Origin: Vibrio amylolyticus
GTDB taxonomy: Bacteria > Pseudomonadota > Gammaproteobacteria > Enterobacterales > Vibrionaceae
Direction: 5' to 3'
Assembly: GCF_023145695.1 (NCBI RefSeq)
Contig: NZ_JAJHVV010000005.1
Coordinates: 248,001 to 312,000, forward strand
DNA: 64,000 bases
Shown here: positions 54,333-64,000 of the stretch, piece after piece
Layout of the letters: each line of letters starts with the position of its first letter
Position numbering within the stretch: the first letter of the stretch is position 1
Translations under genes and position numbers: made by a program
Notes under the pieces: model-generated
Databases searched by the model: none
Told to the model about the DNA's origin: nothing
The model's input: the letters and a program-made list of their open reading frames with translations, nothing else

Positions 54333-54366
54333 AAAAGAGCCTCAATTGTTTGATTAAGGCTCTTTT
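54333..54366. terminator. Bidirectional terminator between glgC and the chitodextrinase gene
   Basis: AAAAGAGCCT and AGGCTCTTTT form a 10-bp stem, with T-runs on both strands. Confidence 0.85.
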
Positions 54367-54409
54367 GTTTACACACTACGATCTAATTTACCGTAAGTGG
54401 GTTTCTTAG

Positions 54410-57400
54410 CTAAGGACAAGCAACCTCATCCCAGAACCAATTGGATTGTGTCGGCGTTTCCCAGCTTCCAGGGTTGTTTTTTGCGGTAAAACACTTGCCC
54501 TCATGAGAGTAGGTTTCGCCATTAGTTGCGCGTGTTACGCCGGCCTCCCAAGGTGTAACCGCTCCTGGCGTAGTCGAACCACCACCGTTGTCTCCTCCAC
54601 CCGTGCCGCCGCCATTACCTCCGCTACTAATATCGCCTAGCGGTAGATCAGGTTGTTCGAATTTAAACGCATAGTCTACGTTGTTCACCGTTACAGTGTA
54701 GTTGGAAGGTCCCGAGATAGGTAAGTAATACACCATATCTAGTTCGTACGTACCACCGTCTGGTAGATCTTTCCAAGATGGTAGCGAGAACGATGCTCTA
54801 TGCATTGGGCCATCTAAGCCACCAATGTTATTAGCGCGTGTATGACCTGAAGAGATGACCGTCAAACCGCCACCCGATTGGTCCTTTGCGTTGTCAGGAG
54901 CAGACACCGGAATATCAAACTGAAATTCAGTTCCACCGGGTAATGTCTGGCCAGTGTTGTTAGTAAATGTCACTTTAGGATTAATCGGGTAGTTTTGATC
55001 ACCCACTTTAAATCCACCAACAGAAACTGCGATGTCCAGTACTTCTGTTGCAAGAGGAGTCGTCGCCACCTTATTCCCATAAGGCGTAGCTGTCTTAAAT
55101 TTCTCATACATGGTTTTGGTCATGGTATTACCCATGTGGTATTCACCGTTGCCCGAAGCACAAGCTTGTTCTGTCTCATCGACACCAACACGGTTACCAT
55201 TAGCATCCAACGTATAGCAATTATAGTCTCCCGCCAGCTCCCAGAACATGATCCCACCAATCTCTTTATCGATGACGTAATCCGCTTTAACGTTGATAGA
55301 AGTTTTATCCTCAGTCGATAAGAATACGCTCTTCTCTGCGTTCCATAACCAAGGTGCAACAGCAACGCTGTCATAGTTTCTCGTATAACTACCTACAATT
55401 GGGTTAGTCACAGGATCAAGACTATACGCTGCCAAGTAAGACCCCCAAATACCTTTCTCTAGGTTCTTGGCGTGCCACATAGGGTTAGAGCCAGCTCCCA
55501 TTTCGTTACCTTGTGGGTCCTTGTCGTGCCACATATTGTCAATACCGGTAGCACCGTATCCACAATTGTTTTTCTCACCCTCACCTGTACCTGGCTGACA
55601 TTCAGATTGGTTTGGAAGTGCGGCACGGCCCCAAAGACCATTCTCGCCACCTGTGACGCCTTGCCAACCACGCGTATAATAAGGTACACCAATATTGATA
55701 CGACCTGCTGGCATAGATCCGCGGAAGTAGTGATAAGCCCAGTCGGTGTTAAGGTAACCTATTCCTCCATAAGCTGTGGTGCCATACACATTCCAAGCCG
55801 CTAACTCTGAGTCTTTTCCAGTATCAAATAACGCAGCATTGTGACCAACATGATCATTCCAAGCCCCGTGTAGGTCGTAAGACATTATGTTGACGTAATC
55901 TAGATACTGAGTAACATCAAACGTTTCCATTCCTCGTAGCAGGTAACCCGACGATGGCGCTGCGATGGTTAACATGTAGTGCTTTCCATCGAATGCTGAC
56001 GCTTGGTCTATTTTTTCACGAAGTACCTTCATTAATACTTGGTAAGAAGCCCATAGGTATTGACGTCGTGGCTCCATAAAATCTTTATCATACGGGTTAC
56101 CCGCACCCGCCATTGATGTTGGATACTCATAGTCTATATCTAGGCCATCAAACTTATACTTTTTCATCATTTCGACGGCAGACGTAGCAAATATTTCTAT
56201 TCCTTGGTGGTTAATAGACCCATCGCTATTGGTTGTCATGGTGTAGAATCCACCATCAGCTACTCGGTTACCATCTGCACTAAAGTGCCCACCAGTTTCA
56301 GCCCAACCACCGATTGATATCAGCGTTTTAACGCCATGTTTCTCTTTAGCGGTAGCTAATGCGCCAAAGTGACCTTTGAAGCCAAGCGCAGGATCAATTT
56401 CAACCCCTGACCACTCCTTACCCACTGCCGCATTTTCAGGATCGTTTACATCGCCAATGTTCGCTTTACCATCTGCACCAATACTGACAAAGGCGTAGTT
56501 AATATGAGTTAATTGCTCCCATGGAATATCTTTTACAAGGTAAGTCGCTTGCGGATCGTCGCCTGCACGCCAACTTGTGAAGTAGCCGATCACACGACGT
56601 GGGTGGTCCGCACCCATTAATTCGCGACCTTCTTCATCGTATACCGAACAGTAAGGCACATTCACACCTTCAGTTTGGTATAAACCATCTGGACGACAGT
56701 TACTGACGGTTGCGACACCATTCACTTTTAGCGCGGTTGAAGCAGAATCCGTCGTTGTACCTTGGTTATCAGTGGCTTTTGCATAAACCGAATAAGTACC
56801 CGCTTGGGTCGTAGTGTATTCAAGCGTGTATGGCGCACTTGCCACGGTTCCGATTAACGTCCCTGCTACATAGAAATCAACTTTATCAACCGTACCGTCC
56901 GTATCATCCGCTTGGGCAGTTAGCGTAACTACCGAGCCAACACCCACGGTGGACGCAGATAATGATAATGACGCAGTTGGTGGCGTGTTGCCAGGTACAC
57001 CTGAATCAACAACCAAAGTAACGGAGCTTTCTACGCTTGCTACACCCTGGTCATCATATGAAATTGCACTGAATTGATGTGTTCCTACCGTTGCTGTCCA
57101 AGTACCGTTATAAGGCAAGTTTGTCGTTTGCGCGACAACAACACCGCCTACTAAGAAATCAACTCTTGATACAGTGCCATCGCTATCGGCAGCGCTTGCT
57201 GATAACACAACAACATCACCTTCAGTAATGACATCACCTACCTTTGGTGACGTTAAAGTCGCCGTTGGTGCTTCATTAGTGCCACCGCCTCCAGTGGTAC
57301 AAGTGTCGGTCAATTTCCATTGAGTCCAGTCACCTTCGAAGTTTGCTGGGTTGTTATTTTGGGTCCAATAGTTTGCTTTATAGGCATTACCTTCATGCTG

Positions 57401-57556
57401 AACCTCATCTCCACCGGTATAAACCGTTGAAGAGTCCCAAACCGCCAATGGGCTACAATCCACTGCTGCATAACTATTTGTCGCCATCAAGCATGATGCC
57501 GCCAGAGTGCTCAATGTTAAGACACGTTTTGGCACCCCAATATTTGCTTTACGCAT
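54410..57556 (-). CDS. GH18 chitodextrinase (EndI-like) with N- and C-terminal chitin-binding domains
   Basis: This 1048-aa secreted glycosidase has a signal peptide (to about residue 31), an N-terminal CBM5/12-type chitin-binding module (about 33-85, [19 protein letters not shown]), and two Ig-like modules (about 95-190 and 195-282). A GH18 catalytic domain (about 315-815) follows, with [10 protein letters not shown] (catalytic Glu477). Then come a ChiC-type beta domain (about 840-985), a Gly/Thr linker and a C-terminal CBM5/12 with two Trp-rich strands. Size and layout match the Vibrio furnissii chitodextrinase EndI and V. cholerae VCA0700, which cut soluble chitin oligosaccharides to di- and trimers. 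AAGGA precedes the ATG. Confidence 0.92.
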   Translation of the reverse strand: MRKANIGVPKRVLTLSTLAASCLMATNSYAAVDCSPLAVWDSSTVYTGGDEVQHEGNAYKANYWTQNNNPANFEGDWTQWKLTDTCTTGGGGTNEAPTATLTSPKVGDVITEGDVVVLSASAADSDGTVSRVDFLVGGVVVAQTTNLPYNGTWTATVGTHQFSAISYDDQGVASVESSVTLVVDSGVPGNTPPTASLSLSASTVGVGSVVTLTAQADDTDGTVDKVDFYVAGTLIGTVASAPYTLEYTTTQAGTYSVYAKATDNQGTTTDSASTALKVNGVATVSNCRPDGLYQTEGVNVPYCSVYDEEGRELMGADHPRRVIGYFTSWRAGDDPQATYLVKDIPWEQLTHINYAFVSIGADGKANIGDVNDPENAAVGKEWSGVEIDPALGFKGHFGALATAKEKHGVKTLISIGGWAETGGHFSADGNRVADGGFYTMTTNSDGSINHQGIEIFATSAVEMMKKYKFDGLDIDYEYPTSMAGAGNPYDKDFMEPRRQYLWASYQVLMKVLREKIDQASAFDGKHYMLTIAAPSSGYLLRGMETFDVTQYLDYVNIMSYDLHGAWNDHVGHNAALFDTGKDSELAAWNVYGTTAYGGIGYLNTDWAYHYFRGSMPAGRINIGVPYYTRGWQGVTGGENGLWGRAALPNQSECQPGTGEGEKNNCGYGATGIDNMWHDKDPQGNEMGAGSNPMWHAKNLEKGIWGSYLAAYSLDPVTNPIVGSYTRNYDSVAVAPWLWNAEKSVFLSTEDKTSINVKADYVIDKEIGGIMFWELAGDYNCYTLDANGNRVGVDETEQACASGNGEYHMGNTMTKTMYEKFKTATPYGNKVATTPLATEVLDIAVSVGGFKVGDQNYPINPKVTFTNNTGQTLPGGTEFQFDIPVSAPDNAKDQSGGGLTVISSGHTRANNIGGLDGPMHRASFSLPSWKDLPDGGTYELDMVYYLPISGPSNYTVTVNNVDYAFKFEQPDLPLGDISSGGNGGGTGGGDNGGGSTTPGAVTPWEAGVTRATNGETYSHEGKCFTAKNNPGSWETPTQSNWFWDEVACP

Positions 57557-57928
57557 AACTCTCTATCCTTAAGTAATTGTTTAAATGCGCTAAACCAGCT
57601 TAAACCACAGCTCGCTGTCTAATTTTTATACGCAAAACAACATTAGGATAAATTGAATAAATGGCGCTTGGTTTATCGTCAACATGTACAATCACTCGCA
57701 ATAAACCTGTACATCACTGCAATTAATGGACACTAATTTTGCACCAATAACTAATTTTTGAGACCATAATAATCGGACTCACCGCAATCATCTTCAACTA
57801 CGAAATTTTCGTCTAGAACACAAACTAATAACACCTATTTTTAAAAATAGGCAAATAAACGTACATTCAACAAGTTACTGTGTTTTTTATGTCAATTTTT
57901 AAACATTTTCCGTCAGAAAACTGGTAAC
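57557..57928. promoter_or_regulatory. Divergent regulatory region with two palindromes
   Basis: No gene was found in these 372 bases between the chitodextrinase and lysoplasmalogenase genes. Two palindromes lie close together: ACGAAATTTTCGT (57800-57812) and the perfect 18-mer CCTATTTTTAAAAATAGG (57834-57851). They are candidate operators for one or both genes. Confidence 0.5.
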
Positions 57929-58597
57929 ATGCATCGCTCTCTTTTGTGTGTGTTTATCGGGCTGGTCGCTATGTGGTTTCTCATTGTTCTCTTTGCAATA
58001 GTGCACGTTTCGTCGATCAACACTCGATTTCGTTGGGTTTTCTATATATCCAAACCCATGCCAATTATATTGTTGATCACTCTACTCGCAATTTCTGGAG
58101 TGACAACTCTACCCTATGCTCAGTTGATCGTAATTGGCTTAGCTATGTCACTCATCGGCGATATATTTCTGATGCACCCAGGTGATAAATTCCTGCCAGG
58201 GTTGCAATTTTTTCTGATCGCTCATTTATTCTATTTTGTCGCTTTTTTCAGCCAAGTCGTTTCTATTGGATCAATTTGGCCTATCATAGTCCTTAGCTTT
58301 ATTGGGCTTTTAGTTTACGGCTTCATTCGTTCTCACCTTGGAAAACTAAAATTCCCGGTCATTATCTATATTGTCACTATACTAATGATGGCTTGGGGCG
58401 CGATTGAATACAGAAGTACTGGTTATAGTCAATCGGCGGCATTCGCTTTCACAGGTTCCATTTTATTCTTACTCTCCGATTTTGTTCTTGCGGTTGACCG
58501 ATTTAGAGCTCCATCATTCCTAACGCGTCAAGTGGTCATGATCAGCTACTATACCGCTCAAATTTTTATTGCCTTATCGGCGTACACATTTATATAA
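57929..58597 (+). CDS. Lysoplasmalogenase (YhhN family)
   Basis: This 222-aa integral membrane protein has about eight helices and the YhhN/TMEM86 signatures SKPMPIILLI, GLAMSLIGDIFLM, LPGLQFFLIAHLFYF and LLSDFVLAVDRF. Eukaryotic TMEM86B of this family hydrolyses the vinyl ether bond of lysoplasmalogens; the bacterial activity is assumed from homology. Single gene, divergent from the chitodextrinase. Confidence 0.85.
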   Translation: MHRSLLCVFIGLVAMWFLIVLFAIVHVSSINTRFRWVFYISKPMPIILLITLLAISGVTTLPYAQLIVIGLAMSLIGDIFLMHPGDKFLPGLQFFLIAHLFYFVAFFSQVVSIGSIWPIIVLSFIGLLVYGFIRSHLGKLKFPVIIYIVTILMMAWGAIEYRSTGYSQSAAFAFTGSILFLLSDFVLAVDRFRAPSFLTRQVVMISYYTAQIFIALSAYTFI

Positions 58598-58818
58598 CGC
58601 GTTTCTAAATACAACATTCCTTCCACTATAATTTATAGCGACACTCCTTTTATCATTACTCTATCGTTCATTGATCACGTTGTTTTTATGTTGTGACAGC
58701 TCCTGATACAATACCCTACAAATAATGCGTCAATTAGCCCTTTACAAAGCATTTATTAACGCTATCATCCTGACGCAAACGTTTACCTAACTTTATTGCA
58801 TCCTGTTCCGAGGGTTTT

Positions 58819-60567
58819 ATGCTGTCAGATATCGAAATTTGTCGAGAGACAAAACTACAATCAATTACCTCCATTGCGACTTCAATGGGCTTACTTGAAG
58901 ATGAATTCCAATCGCAAGGTAAATTCAAAGCTAAGATTTCTCTATCTAGCGTCAAACGCTTGGCAGATAGCAGTTCAGGGAAACTCGTTTTAGTTACGGC
59001 AATTACACCAACCCCACTAGGTGAAGGCAAAACCGTAACGACAATCGGGCTGTCTCAAGGCCTCAAGAAGATAGGCCAATCTGTTGTCGCCTGTATTCGT
59101 CAACCTTCTATGGGCCCCGTCTTCGGCGTTAAAGGAGGAGCGGCTGGCGGTGGCTATTCTCAAGTTGCGCCGATGGACGAGTTAAACCTTCACTTGACCG
59201 GAGATATCCATGCGGTCACTGCAGCCCATAACCTCGCTTCCGCTGCTATTGACGCTCGTATTTATCATGAGCAGCGTAAAGGCTATGCCAATTTCGAAGC
59301 GCGTACGGGGCTTACTGCATTAAAAATTGATTCTAAGAATGTAGTTTGGAAACGCGTTCTTGATCATAACGATCGCGCTTTACGAATGGTAACGGTAGGA
59401 AGAAACGAAACCAATAAAACCATCAATGGTTTTGAACGCGAAGACGGTTTCGACATCTCAGCAGCTTCTGAACTCATGGCTATTTTAGCTTTGGCGACTG
59501 ATCTAAAAGATTTACGCGCTAGAATTGGTCGCATTGTTGTCGCTTACAACATTCATGGTGACCCTGTCACATCTGAAGAGCTGCAAGTCGCTGGCGCAAT
59601 GGCTGTAAGCATGAAAGACGCGATTGAACCAACCTTAATGCAGACTCTGGAAGGCGTCCCTACTCTCATTCACGCCGGCCCTTTTGCCAATATCGCCCAT
59701 GGTAACTCTTCGATTATTGCCGATAACATCGCAAATAAACTCGCTGATTTTACCGTTACTGAAGGTGGTTTTGGTTCTGATATGGGCTTTGAAAAAGCCT
59801 GTAACATTAAAGCTCAAGCGTCAGGAAAAGCGCCGGATTGTGCGGTTATCGTCGCGACGCTTCGTGGATTAAAAGCGAACTCTGGGCTCTACGATCTAAA
59901 ACCAGGTCAAGCTATCCCTGATACTATTTTTGACGCAGATTCAGAAGCATTGACCGCAGGTTTCAAAAACTTAAAGTGGCACATTAACAACGTTAATAAA
60001 TACGGTGTACCAGCAGTTGTCGCGATCAACCGTTTCCCTCAAGACTCGGATGACGAGCTTCAACAATTAAAAGAAATGGTAGAAGCGCTTCCAAGCAATG
60101 TTGAAGTAGAGATAAGTGAAGGCTTTTCACAAGGTGGTGCAGGCACTATTGCACTCGCACAAAAAGTCATCAAACAATGTTCTAACGAAGTTGAGTTTCA
60201 ACCATTGTACAAAATGGAGCAAGCTCTAGAAGAAAAACTAATGGCAGTCGCAGAGTGTGGCTATGGCGCGAAAGGCGTAACGATGAGCTACAAAGCAACT
60301 CAACAGCTCGCCCAATTCAAGAAAGACGGCTATGACAATTTAGCGGTTTGTTTAGCTAAATCCCCCCTATCGATCTCAACTGACGGTTCGATTAAAGGCG
60401 CTCCAAGCGGATTCGATGTTCCTATTCGTGAACTTAAACTTTGCGCGGGTGCAGGTTTTGTCTATGCGCTATGTGGCAATGTTATGACCATGCCAGGTTT
60501 ACCAGATAAACCAGCGTTTATGAATCTTGATCTTGATGACGAAGGAAATATCATAGGGTTAAGCTAA
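58819..60567 (+). CDS. fhs: Formate--tetrahydrofolate ligase
   Basis: Fhs joins formate to tetrahydrofolate with ATP, giving 10-formyl-THF for one-carbon metabolism. The 582-aa protein has the nucleotide loop [20 protein letters not shown], then [22 protein letters not shown], the THF-binding [13 protein letters not shown] motif and the C-terminal [21 protein letters not shown]. Length is slightly over the usual 555-560 residues because of the N-terminus. Single gene with a strong terminator. Confidence 0.96.
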   Translation: MLSDIEICRETKLQSITSIATSMGLLEDEFQSQGKFKAKISLSSVKRLADSSSGKLVLVTAITPTPLGEGKTVTTIGLSQGLKKIGQSVVACIRQPSMGPVFGVKGGAAGGGYSQVAPMDELNLHLTGDIHAVTAAHNLASAAIDARIYHEQRKGYANFEARTGLTALKIDSKNVVWKRVLDHNDRALRMVTVGRNETNKTINGFEREDGFDISAASELMAILALATDLKDLRARIGRIVVAYNIHGDPVTSEELQVAGAMAVSMKDAIEPTLMQTLEGVPTLIHAGPFANIAHGNSSIIADNIANKLADFTVTEGGFGSDMGFEKACNIKAQASGKAPDCAVIVATLRGLKANSGLYDLKPGQAIPDTIFDADSEALTAGFKNLKWHINNVNKYGVPAVVAINRFPQDSDDELQQLKEMVEALPSNVEVEISEGFSQGGAGTIALAQKVIKQCSNEVEFQPLYKMEQALEEKLMAVAECGYGAKGVTMSYKATQQLAQFKKDGYDNLAVCLAKSPLSISTDGSIKGAPSGFDVPIRELKLCAGAGFVYALCGNVMTMPGLPDKPAFMNLDLDDEGNIIGLS

Positions 60568-60586
60568 CCTTATATGCTCACAATAG

Positions 60587-60615
60587 AAAAGCGAGGCAAA
60601 TTGCCTCGCTTTTTT
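60587..60615 (+). terminator. Terminator of fhs
   Basis: The stem AAAAGCGAGGC/GCCTCGCTTTT with loop AAATT is followed by TTTT. Confidence 0.92.
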
Positions 60616-60707
60616 TTACTCTGTATTTATACCACCAATCATAAACTTTGAAATTTTTCCCATTCGTTTCGGTTCTAATTTAAAGACAAACAATTTGGGG
60701 AATCAAT

Positions 60708-61856
60708 ATGCGCAAACGCTCTCTCTTTTCAATTTTTATCGCTGCAATGAGTGTACTTGTGGTTTCTTCGCTGATACCGGTTGAATCTTCAACTAAAGCG
60801 ACTGGTGAACAGAACAATCAATCTGGAAACATTGAAATTGCGACACTGGCTGGCGGTTGTTTTTGGTGCACAGAATCCGATTTAGAAGCATTAGACGGCG
60901 TCATTGATGTCGTGTCGGGTTACTCTGGAGGAAGTTTAGAAAACCCTACCTACAAAGATGTTTCATCAGGAAAGACAAATCACATAGAGGCTATTTCAGT
61001 TACTTATGATGCGTCACGGGTTAGCTATGAAGAGGTTCTCGATCAACTGTTACGCCATATAGACCCAACTGACGACAAAGGATCATTTGTTGATAGAGGC
61101 CCCCATTATCGTCCTGCCATTTTTTATCATAATGACGAACAGAAAATGATTGCAGAGGCATTTTTACAACAGGTTGATGATCTTGGTGTATTCAAAGCAC
61201 CTTTGAAAGTTGAACTCATCACTTTCGATACTTTCTGGCTTGCTGAAGACTATCATCAGGACTATTACAAGCGGAACAAAATTCGCTACAAATACTACCG
61301 ATATAATTCAGGTAGAGATCAATACCTAGACCGTATCTTCGACGAAGAGCGCATCGATATGCCTGTCACGCTTAGAGCAATGATTGACGATAAAGAACGT
61401 TTAGCAACAATCAAGGCCTATGACAAGCCAAGTGATAAGCAGATTAAGGCGAAATTAACAGAGCTTCAATATTACGTCACTCAAGAGGAAGGCACCGAAA
61501 GGCCGTTTAAGAATAAGTATTGGGATAACAAAAAAGCGGGGATCTATGTGGATATCGTTACCGGTGAACCCCTATTCTCTTCGACTGATAAATATAAGTC
61601 AGGAACGGGTTGGCCGAGCTTTACCCAACCTATCAATAAGGGCTACATCTCTGAGCACACGGATAATAAGCTCATTTATTCACGTACAGAGGTTCGCAGT
61701 CGATTTGCCGACTCACATTTAGGCCATTTGTTTGAAGATGGACCTGCACCAACAGGATTACGCTACTGTATTAATTCTGCAGCACTTCGATTTGTTCCAG
61801 TAGAACAAATGAGCACCGAAGGCTATGAAGAGTACTTGTATTTATTTAATGGCTAG
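60708..61856 (+). CDS. Fused peptide-methionine sulfoxide reductase MsrA-MsrB, exported
   Basis: This 382-aa protein reduces both S- and R-methionine sulfoxides. An N-terminal hydrophobic segment (about 8-24) suggests export or a membrane anchor, so it would repair periplasmic proteins. MsrA (about 45-195) has the catalytic GGCFWCTES motif. MsrB (about 245-375) has GTGWPSF and the catalytic Cys in RYCINSAAL. The two zinc-binding CxxC motifs of E. coli MsrB are absent, so it is the zinc-free MsrB type. GGGG precedes the ATG. Single gene with terminator. Confidence 0.93.
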   Translation: MRKRSLFSIFIAAMSVLVVSSLIPVESSTKATGEQNNQSGNIEIATLAGGCFWCTESDLEALDGVIDVVSGYSGGSLENPTYKDVSSGKTNHIEAISVTYDASRVSYEEVLDQLLRHIDPTDDKGSFVDRGPHYRPAIFYHNDEQKMIAEAFLQQVDDLGVFKAPLKVELITFDTFWLAEDYHQDYYKRNKIRYKYYRYNSGRDQYLDRIFDEERIDMPVTLRAMIDDKERLATIKAYDKPSDKQIKAKLTELQYYVTQEEGTERPFKNKYWDNKKAGIYVDIVTGEPLFSSTDKYKSGTGWPSFTQPINKGYISEHTDNKLIYSRTEVRSRFADSHLGHLFEDGPAPTGLRYCINSAALRFVPVEQMSTEGYEEYLYLFNG

Positions 61857-61888
61857 TTTGTGAACACCACCATTCTTTATTAATATAA

Positions 61889-61922
61889 AAGCCGACTTGA
61901 TATGATCATGTCGGCTTGTTTT
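61889..61922 (+). terminator. Terminator of msrAB
   Basis: The stem AAGCCGAC/GTCGGCTT with a 13-base loop is followed by GTTTT. It may also serve dbpA from the other side. Confidence 0.75.
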
Positions 61923-61938
61923 CTATCTATTTTACCAT

Positions 61939-63318
61939 TTACTTCATGATACGTGCTTTAAACTGACGTCCTTTAATCTTGCCTGTTTGAATCTGCTTTA
62001 GAGCCACTTTCGCAACACTCTTCTCGACAGCGATATAGGTCACCATCGCTAGAGAGTTAATCTTACCGATTTTTTTACCATCGATACCGGCTTGCTTGGT
62101 TAAGGCACCAAGAATATCACCAGGACGAAGTTTCATTTTCTTACCACCTAGGATTTGGATGGTCGTCATTGGTGCTTCCATCGGCTCCTGCTTGCATCTT
62201 TCAGGTACTGCAGATGGCTTGATTTCGATATCCATGTACTCATCAATAAGAGCGACACGTTGCATTTCTCTATCACTAAAGAAGCTAAAGGCATTGCCTT
62301 TCTCACCCGCTCGTCCGGTACGACCAATACGGTGAACATGTACTTCTGGGTCACGTGATAGCTCAAAGTTAAATACCGCATCTAGGTTATCAACATCAAG
62401 TCCGCGAGCCGCGACATCCGTAGCAACTAAAATAGATATACTCTTGTTAGCAAACATGGTTAGAGCCTGATCGCGTTCGCGCTGCTCCATATCCCCGTGC
62501 AACTCTGTCACACTAAATCCGCGATGTTGTAGCTCGTCAGTTACGTTTTGAACTTCTTTCTTAGTGTTACAGAACACAACTGAAGATTCGGGTTGGTAAT
62601 TGAGAAGTAATGTTTCAAGCGTATCATCACGATCTTCTTGGCAAGAAACTTTATAGAAATGTTGCTTGATCGTTGATGTTTGATGCGTCGACTCAACTTT
62701 TACCATCTCAGGCTTGTCCATGATTCGAGCAGCAACGGTTTTAATCTCTTTCGGGAAAGTCGCACTGAACAACAAGGTTTGACGCTGCTTCGGTGCTTGG
62801 TCGATGATGGCATCAAGCGCATCTTCAAAGCCCATGTCGAGCATGCGGTCTGCTTCATCAAGCACTAACGTGTTTAGTTCATCAAGGCAAATACGGTCAC
62901 GTAACATGTGATCGAGGATTCGTCCTGGAGTGCCCACCAAGATATGAGCACCATGCTCTAGAGAACCTATTTGAGGCCCCATTGGCATACCACCACATAG
63001 GGTTAGTACTTTGATATTATGAATACCACGAGCGAGAGTACGAATCTCTTTTGCTACTTGATCGGCAAGTTCTCGTGTTGGACACAGTACTAATGACTGA
63101 ACACGAAAACGCTTAACGTTAAGGTTACTTAATAAACCTAACGAGAATGCCGCTGTTTTACCAGAGCCCGTTTTACCCTGAGCAATAACATCTTTGCCTG
63201 CTAGAACGCTCGGTAAGCTCTGCTGTTGAATCGGCGTCATCTCGGTATAACCTAGAGAATCCAATGTTTGCAGTAGTTCAGGTTTTAACGACAGGGTCGA
63301 AAAAGAAGTTGTTGTCAC
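61939..63318 (-). CDS. dbpA: ATP-dependent RNA helicase DbpA
   Basis: DbpA is a DEAD-box helicase that acts in 50S ribosome assembly by binding 23S rRNA hairpin 92. The 459-aa protein has all helicase motifs: the Q motif (YTEMTPIQQQSLP), AQGKTGSGKT, PTRELADQV, VLDEADRMLD, FSATFP and HRIGRTGRAG. A C-terminal RNA-binding domain (about 385-459, with TIQILGGKKMKLRPGDILGA) confers rRNA specificity. A GTG start at 63318 is preferred over TTG 63333 because AAGGA lies seven bases upstream of it. Confidence 0.95.
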   Translation of the reverse strand: MTTTSFSTLSLKPELLQTLDSLGYTEMTPIQQQSLPSVLAGKDVIAQGKTGSGKTAAFSLGLLSNLNVKRFRVQSLVLCPTRELADQVAKEIRTLARGIHNIKVLTLCGGMPMGPQIGSLEHGAHILVGTPGRILDHMLRDRICLDELNTLVLDEADRMLDMGFEDALDAIIDQAPKQRQTLLFSATFPKEIKTVAARIMDKPEMVKVESTHQTSTIKQHFYKVSCQEDRDDTLETLLLNYQPESSVVFCNTKKEVQNVTDELQHRGFSVTELHGDMEQRERDQALTMFANKSISILVATDVAARGLDVDNLDAVFNFELSRDPEVHVHRIGRTGRAGEKGNAFSFFSDREMQRVALIDEYMDIEIKPSAVPERCKQEPMEAPMTTIQILGGKKMKLRPGDILGALTKQAGIDGKKIGKINSLAMVTYIAVEKSVAKVALKQIQTGKIKGRQFKARIMK

Positions 63319-63410
63319 GGTAATGTCCTTCAAGGCTCTTAATTAGGAGGCGTATTATGCCTACTTATAGAAATTTTGCCCGTTTAATTTTCAATTGGGC
63401 TTAAAGTAAA

Positions 63411-63431
63411 ACGCCTCTATTTTAGAGGCGT
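63411..63431 (-). terminator. Terminator of folE
   Basis: On the minus strand ACGCCTCTA pairs with TAGAGGCGT (9 bp, 3-base loop) and is followed by TTTACTTT. Confidence 0.75.
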
Positions 63432-63452
63432 ATTGGAATCTTTTTTTGGTTA

Positions 63453-64000
63453 CTATCGCAACCCATGTAAAAATTCATGGCGCGTTGCGGAATTAGATTT
63501 AAATATTCCGCCGAGTGCTGTGGTTGTCGTTGTGCTCGTTGCATCCATCACACCGCGCGACTTAACACAGTAATGAACCGCATCCATCGTCACAGCAACG
63601 TCTTCTGACTCTAGTAGTGTTTGAAGTGCCACTAGGATCTGTTGTGTCATTCGCTCTTGTACCTGAGGGCGCTGAGCAAAGAAACGAACAATACGATTGA
63701 TCTTAGAGAGTCCAATGATTCTACCGCGAGGAATATAAGCAACCGCGGCTTTACCATCAATGGTCACAAGATGATGCTCACACGTACTGGTCACAGTAAT
63801 GTCTTTTACTCGCACCATTTCACTCACATTCATTTTATTTTCAATGACAGTGATCTTTGGGAAGTTGGCATAATCTAATCCTGAGAAAACCTCATCAACG
63901 TACATTTTTGCTATGCGATGTGGCGTCTCTTCGAGGCTGTCATCTGTCAAATCGAGTTCGAGAAGCGATAAAATCTCACGCATATGGTGCTCTATCTTCT
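63453..64000 (-). CDS. folE: GTP cyclohydrolase I FolE (5' end beyond the window)
   Basis: FolE converts GTP to dihydroneopterin triphosphate, the first step of folate synthesis. The visible 182 codons correspond to residues from about 40 onward of the 222-aa E. coli enzyme. The frame stays open through the Met at 63983 to the window edge, so the start is outside. The signature [21 protein letters not shown] includes the Cys and His zinc ligands, followed by [20 protein letters not shown] and the second Cys in [10 protein letters not shown] terminator follows the stop. Confidence 0.96.
   Translation of the reverse strand, partial: KIEHHMREILSLLELDLTDDSLEETPHRIAKMYVDEVFSGLDYANFPKITVIENKMNVSEMVRVKDITVTSTCEHHLVTIDGKAAVAYIPRGRIIGLSKINRIVRFFAQRPQVQERMTQQILVALQTLLESEDVAVTMDAVHYCVKSRGVMDATSTTTTTALGGIFKSNSATRHEFLHGLR

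Overview
The window looks like chromosome II of a marine Vibrio (Vibrionaceae). The gene order 42.8 kb back to 35.2 kb (pntA-pntB, then a histidine kinase, response regulator and three small partners matching vxrABCDE), the ddl/recombinase/yciH neighbourhood, and the glgC-chitodextrinase pair all recall V. cholerae chromosome II as I remember it. The many GGDEF proteins, integron-type attC sites and a chitin-degrading enzyme fit the same assignment. Base composition is about 40-43% GC over most of the window. No tRNA, rRNA or CRISPR array was seen.

Layout. 1-5.9 kb: the 3' end of a type VI secretion (T6SS) operon (FHA protein end, tssJ, tssK, tssL), then a PAAR-like (DUF4150) effector with a glycine-rich hydrophobic C-terminus and a membrane protein that is probably its immunity partner. 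6.2-14.2 kb: an SDR oxidoreductase, a PhoD-like phosphatase, a periplasmic-sensor diguanylate cyclase, and the divergent pair ppsR/ppsA. 14.3-28.4 kb: core and accessory genes (TrmK-like methyltransferase, PhnA-like protein, M50 and M48 proteases, thioesterase, SgrR-like regulator, a 24-aa membrane peptide, a LysR regulator, the lysine acetyltransferase Pat, a SPOR lipoprotein, Ddl and a Cre-like tyrosine recombinase). 28.4-29.1 kb: a DUF3319-like protein and YciH.

29.4-34.1 kb is the accessory region. A GC-richer plus-strand block holds a phage-type DUF3653 protein, two short ORFs, a 230-aa protein that I read as a proteasome beta/HslV-type Ntn-hydrolase with all expected catalytic residues, another short ORF, and a DUF1778/GNAT toxin-antitoxin pair. 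It abuts a minus-strand run of three integron cassettes (HEPN-motif protein, small membrane protein, gamma-glutamylcyclotransferase) separated by two complete attC sites and bounded by two half attC sites, with no integron integrase nearby: a CALIN-type remnant. The Ntn-hydrolase module is the best candidate for an undescribed system.

35.2-42.8 kb: the vxr cell-envelope two-component locus and pntAB. In V. cholerae VxrAB controls T6SS, biofilm and wall homeostasis, so its presence about 30 kb from a T6SS cluster is notable. 43-54.3 kb: a c-di-GMP-flavoured stretch (HlyU-family protein, ComFB-family protein, three GGDEF proteins, two outer-membrane barrels), cobQ, a YgiW-type OB-fold protein and glgC. 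54.4-64 kb: a large chitodextrinase, lysoplasmalogenase, formate-THF ligase, a fused MsrA-MsrB, DbpA helicase and a folE gene cut by the window end.

Where the strongest ribosome-binding site disagrees with the longest open frame I have moved the start (tssJ, SDR, ppsA, M50 protease, zinc-ribbon protein, LysR, vxrB, dbpA and others) and said so in the entry.
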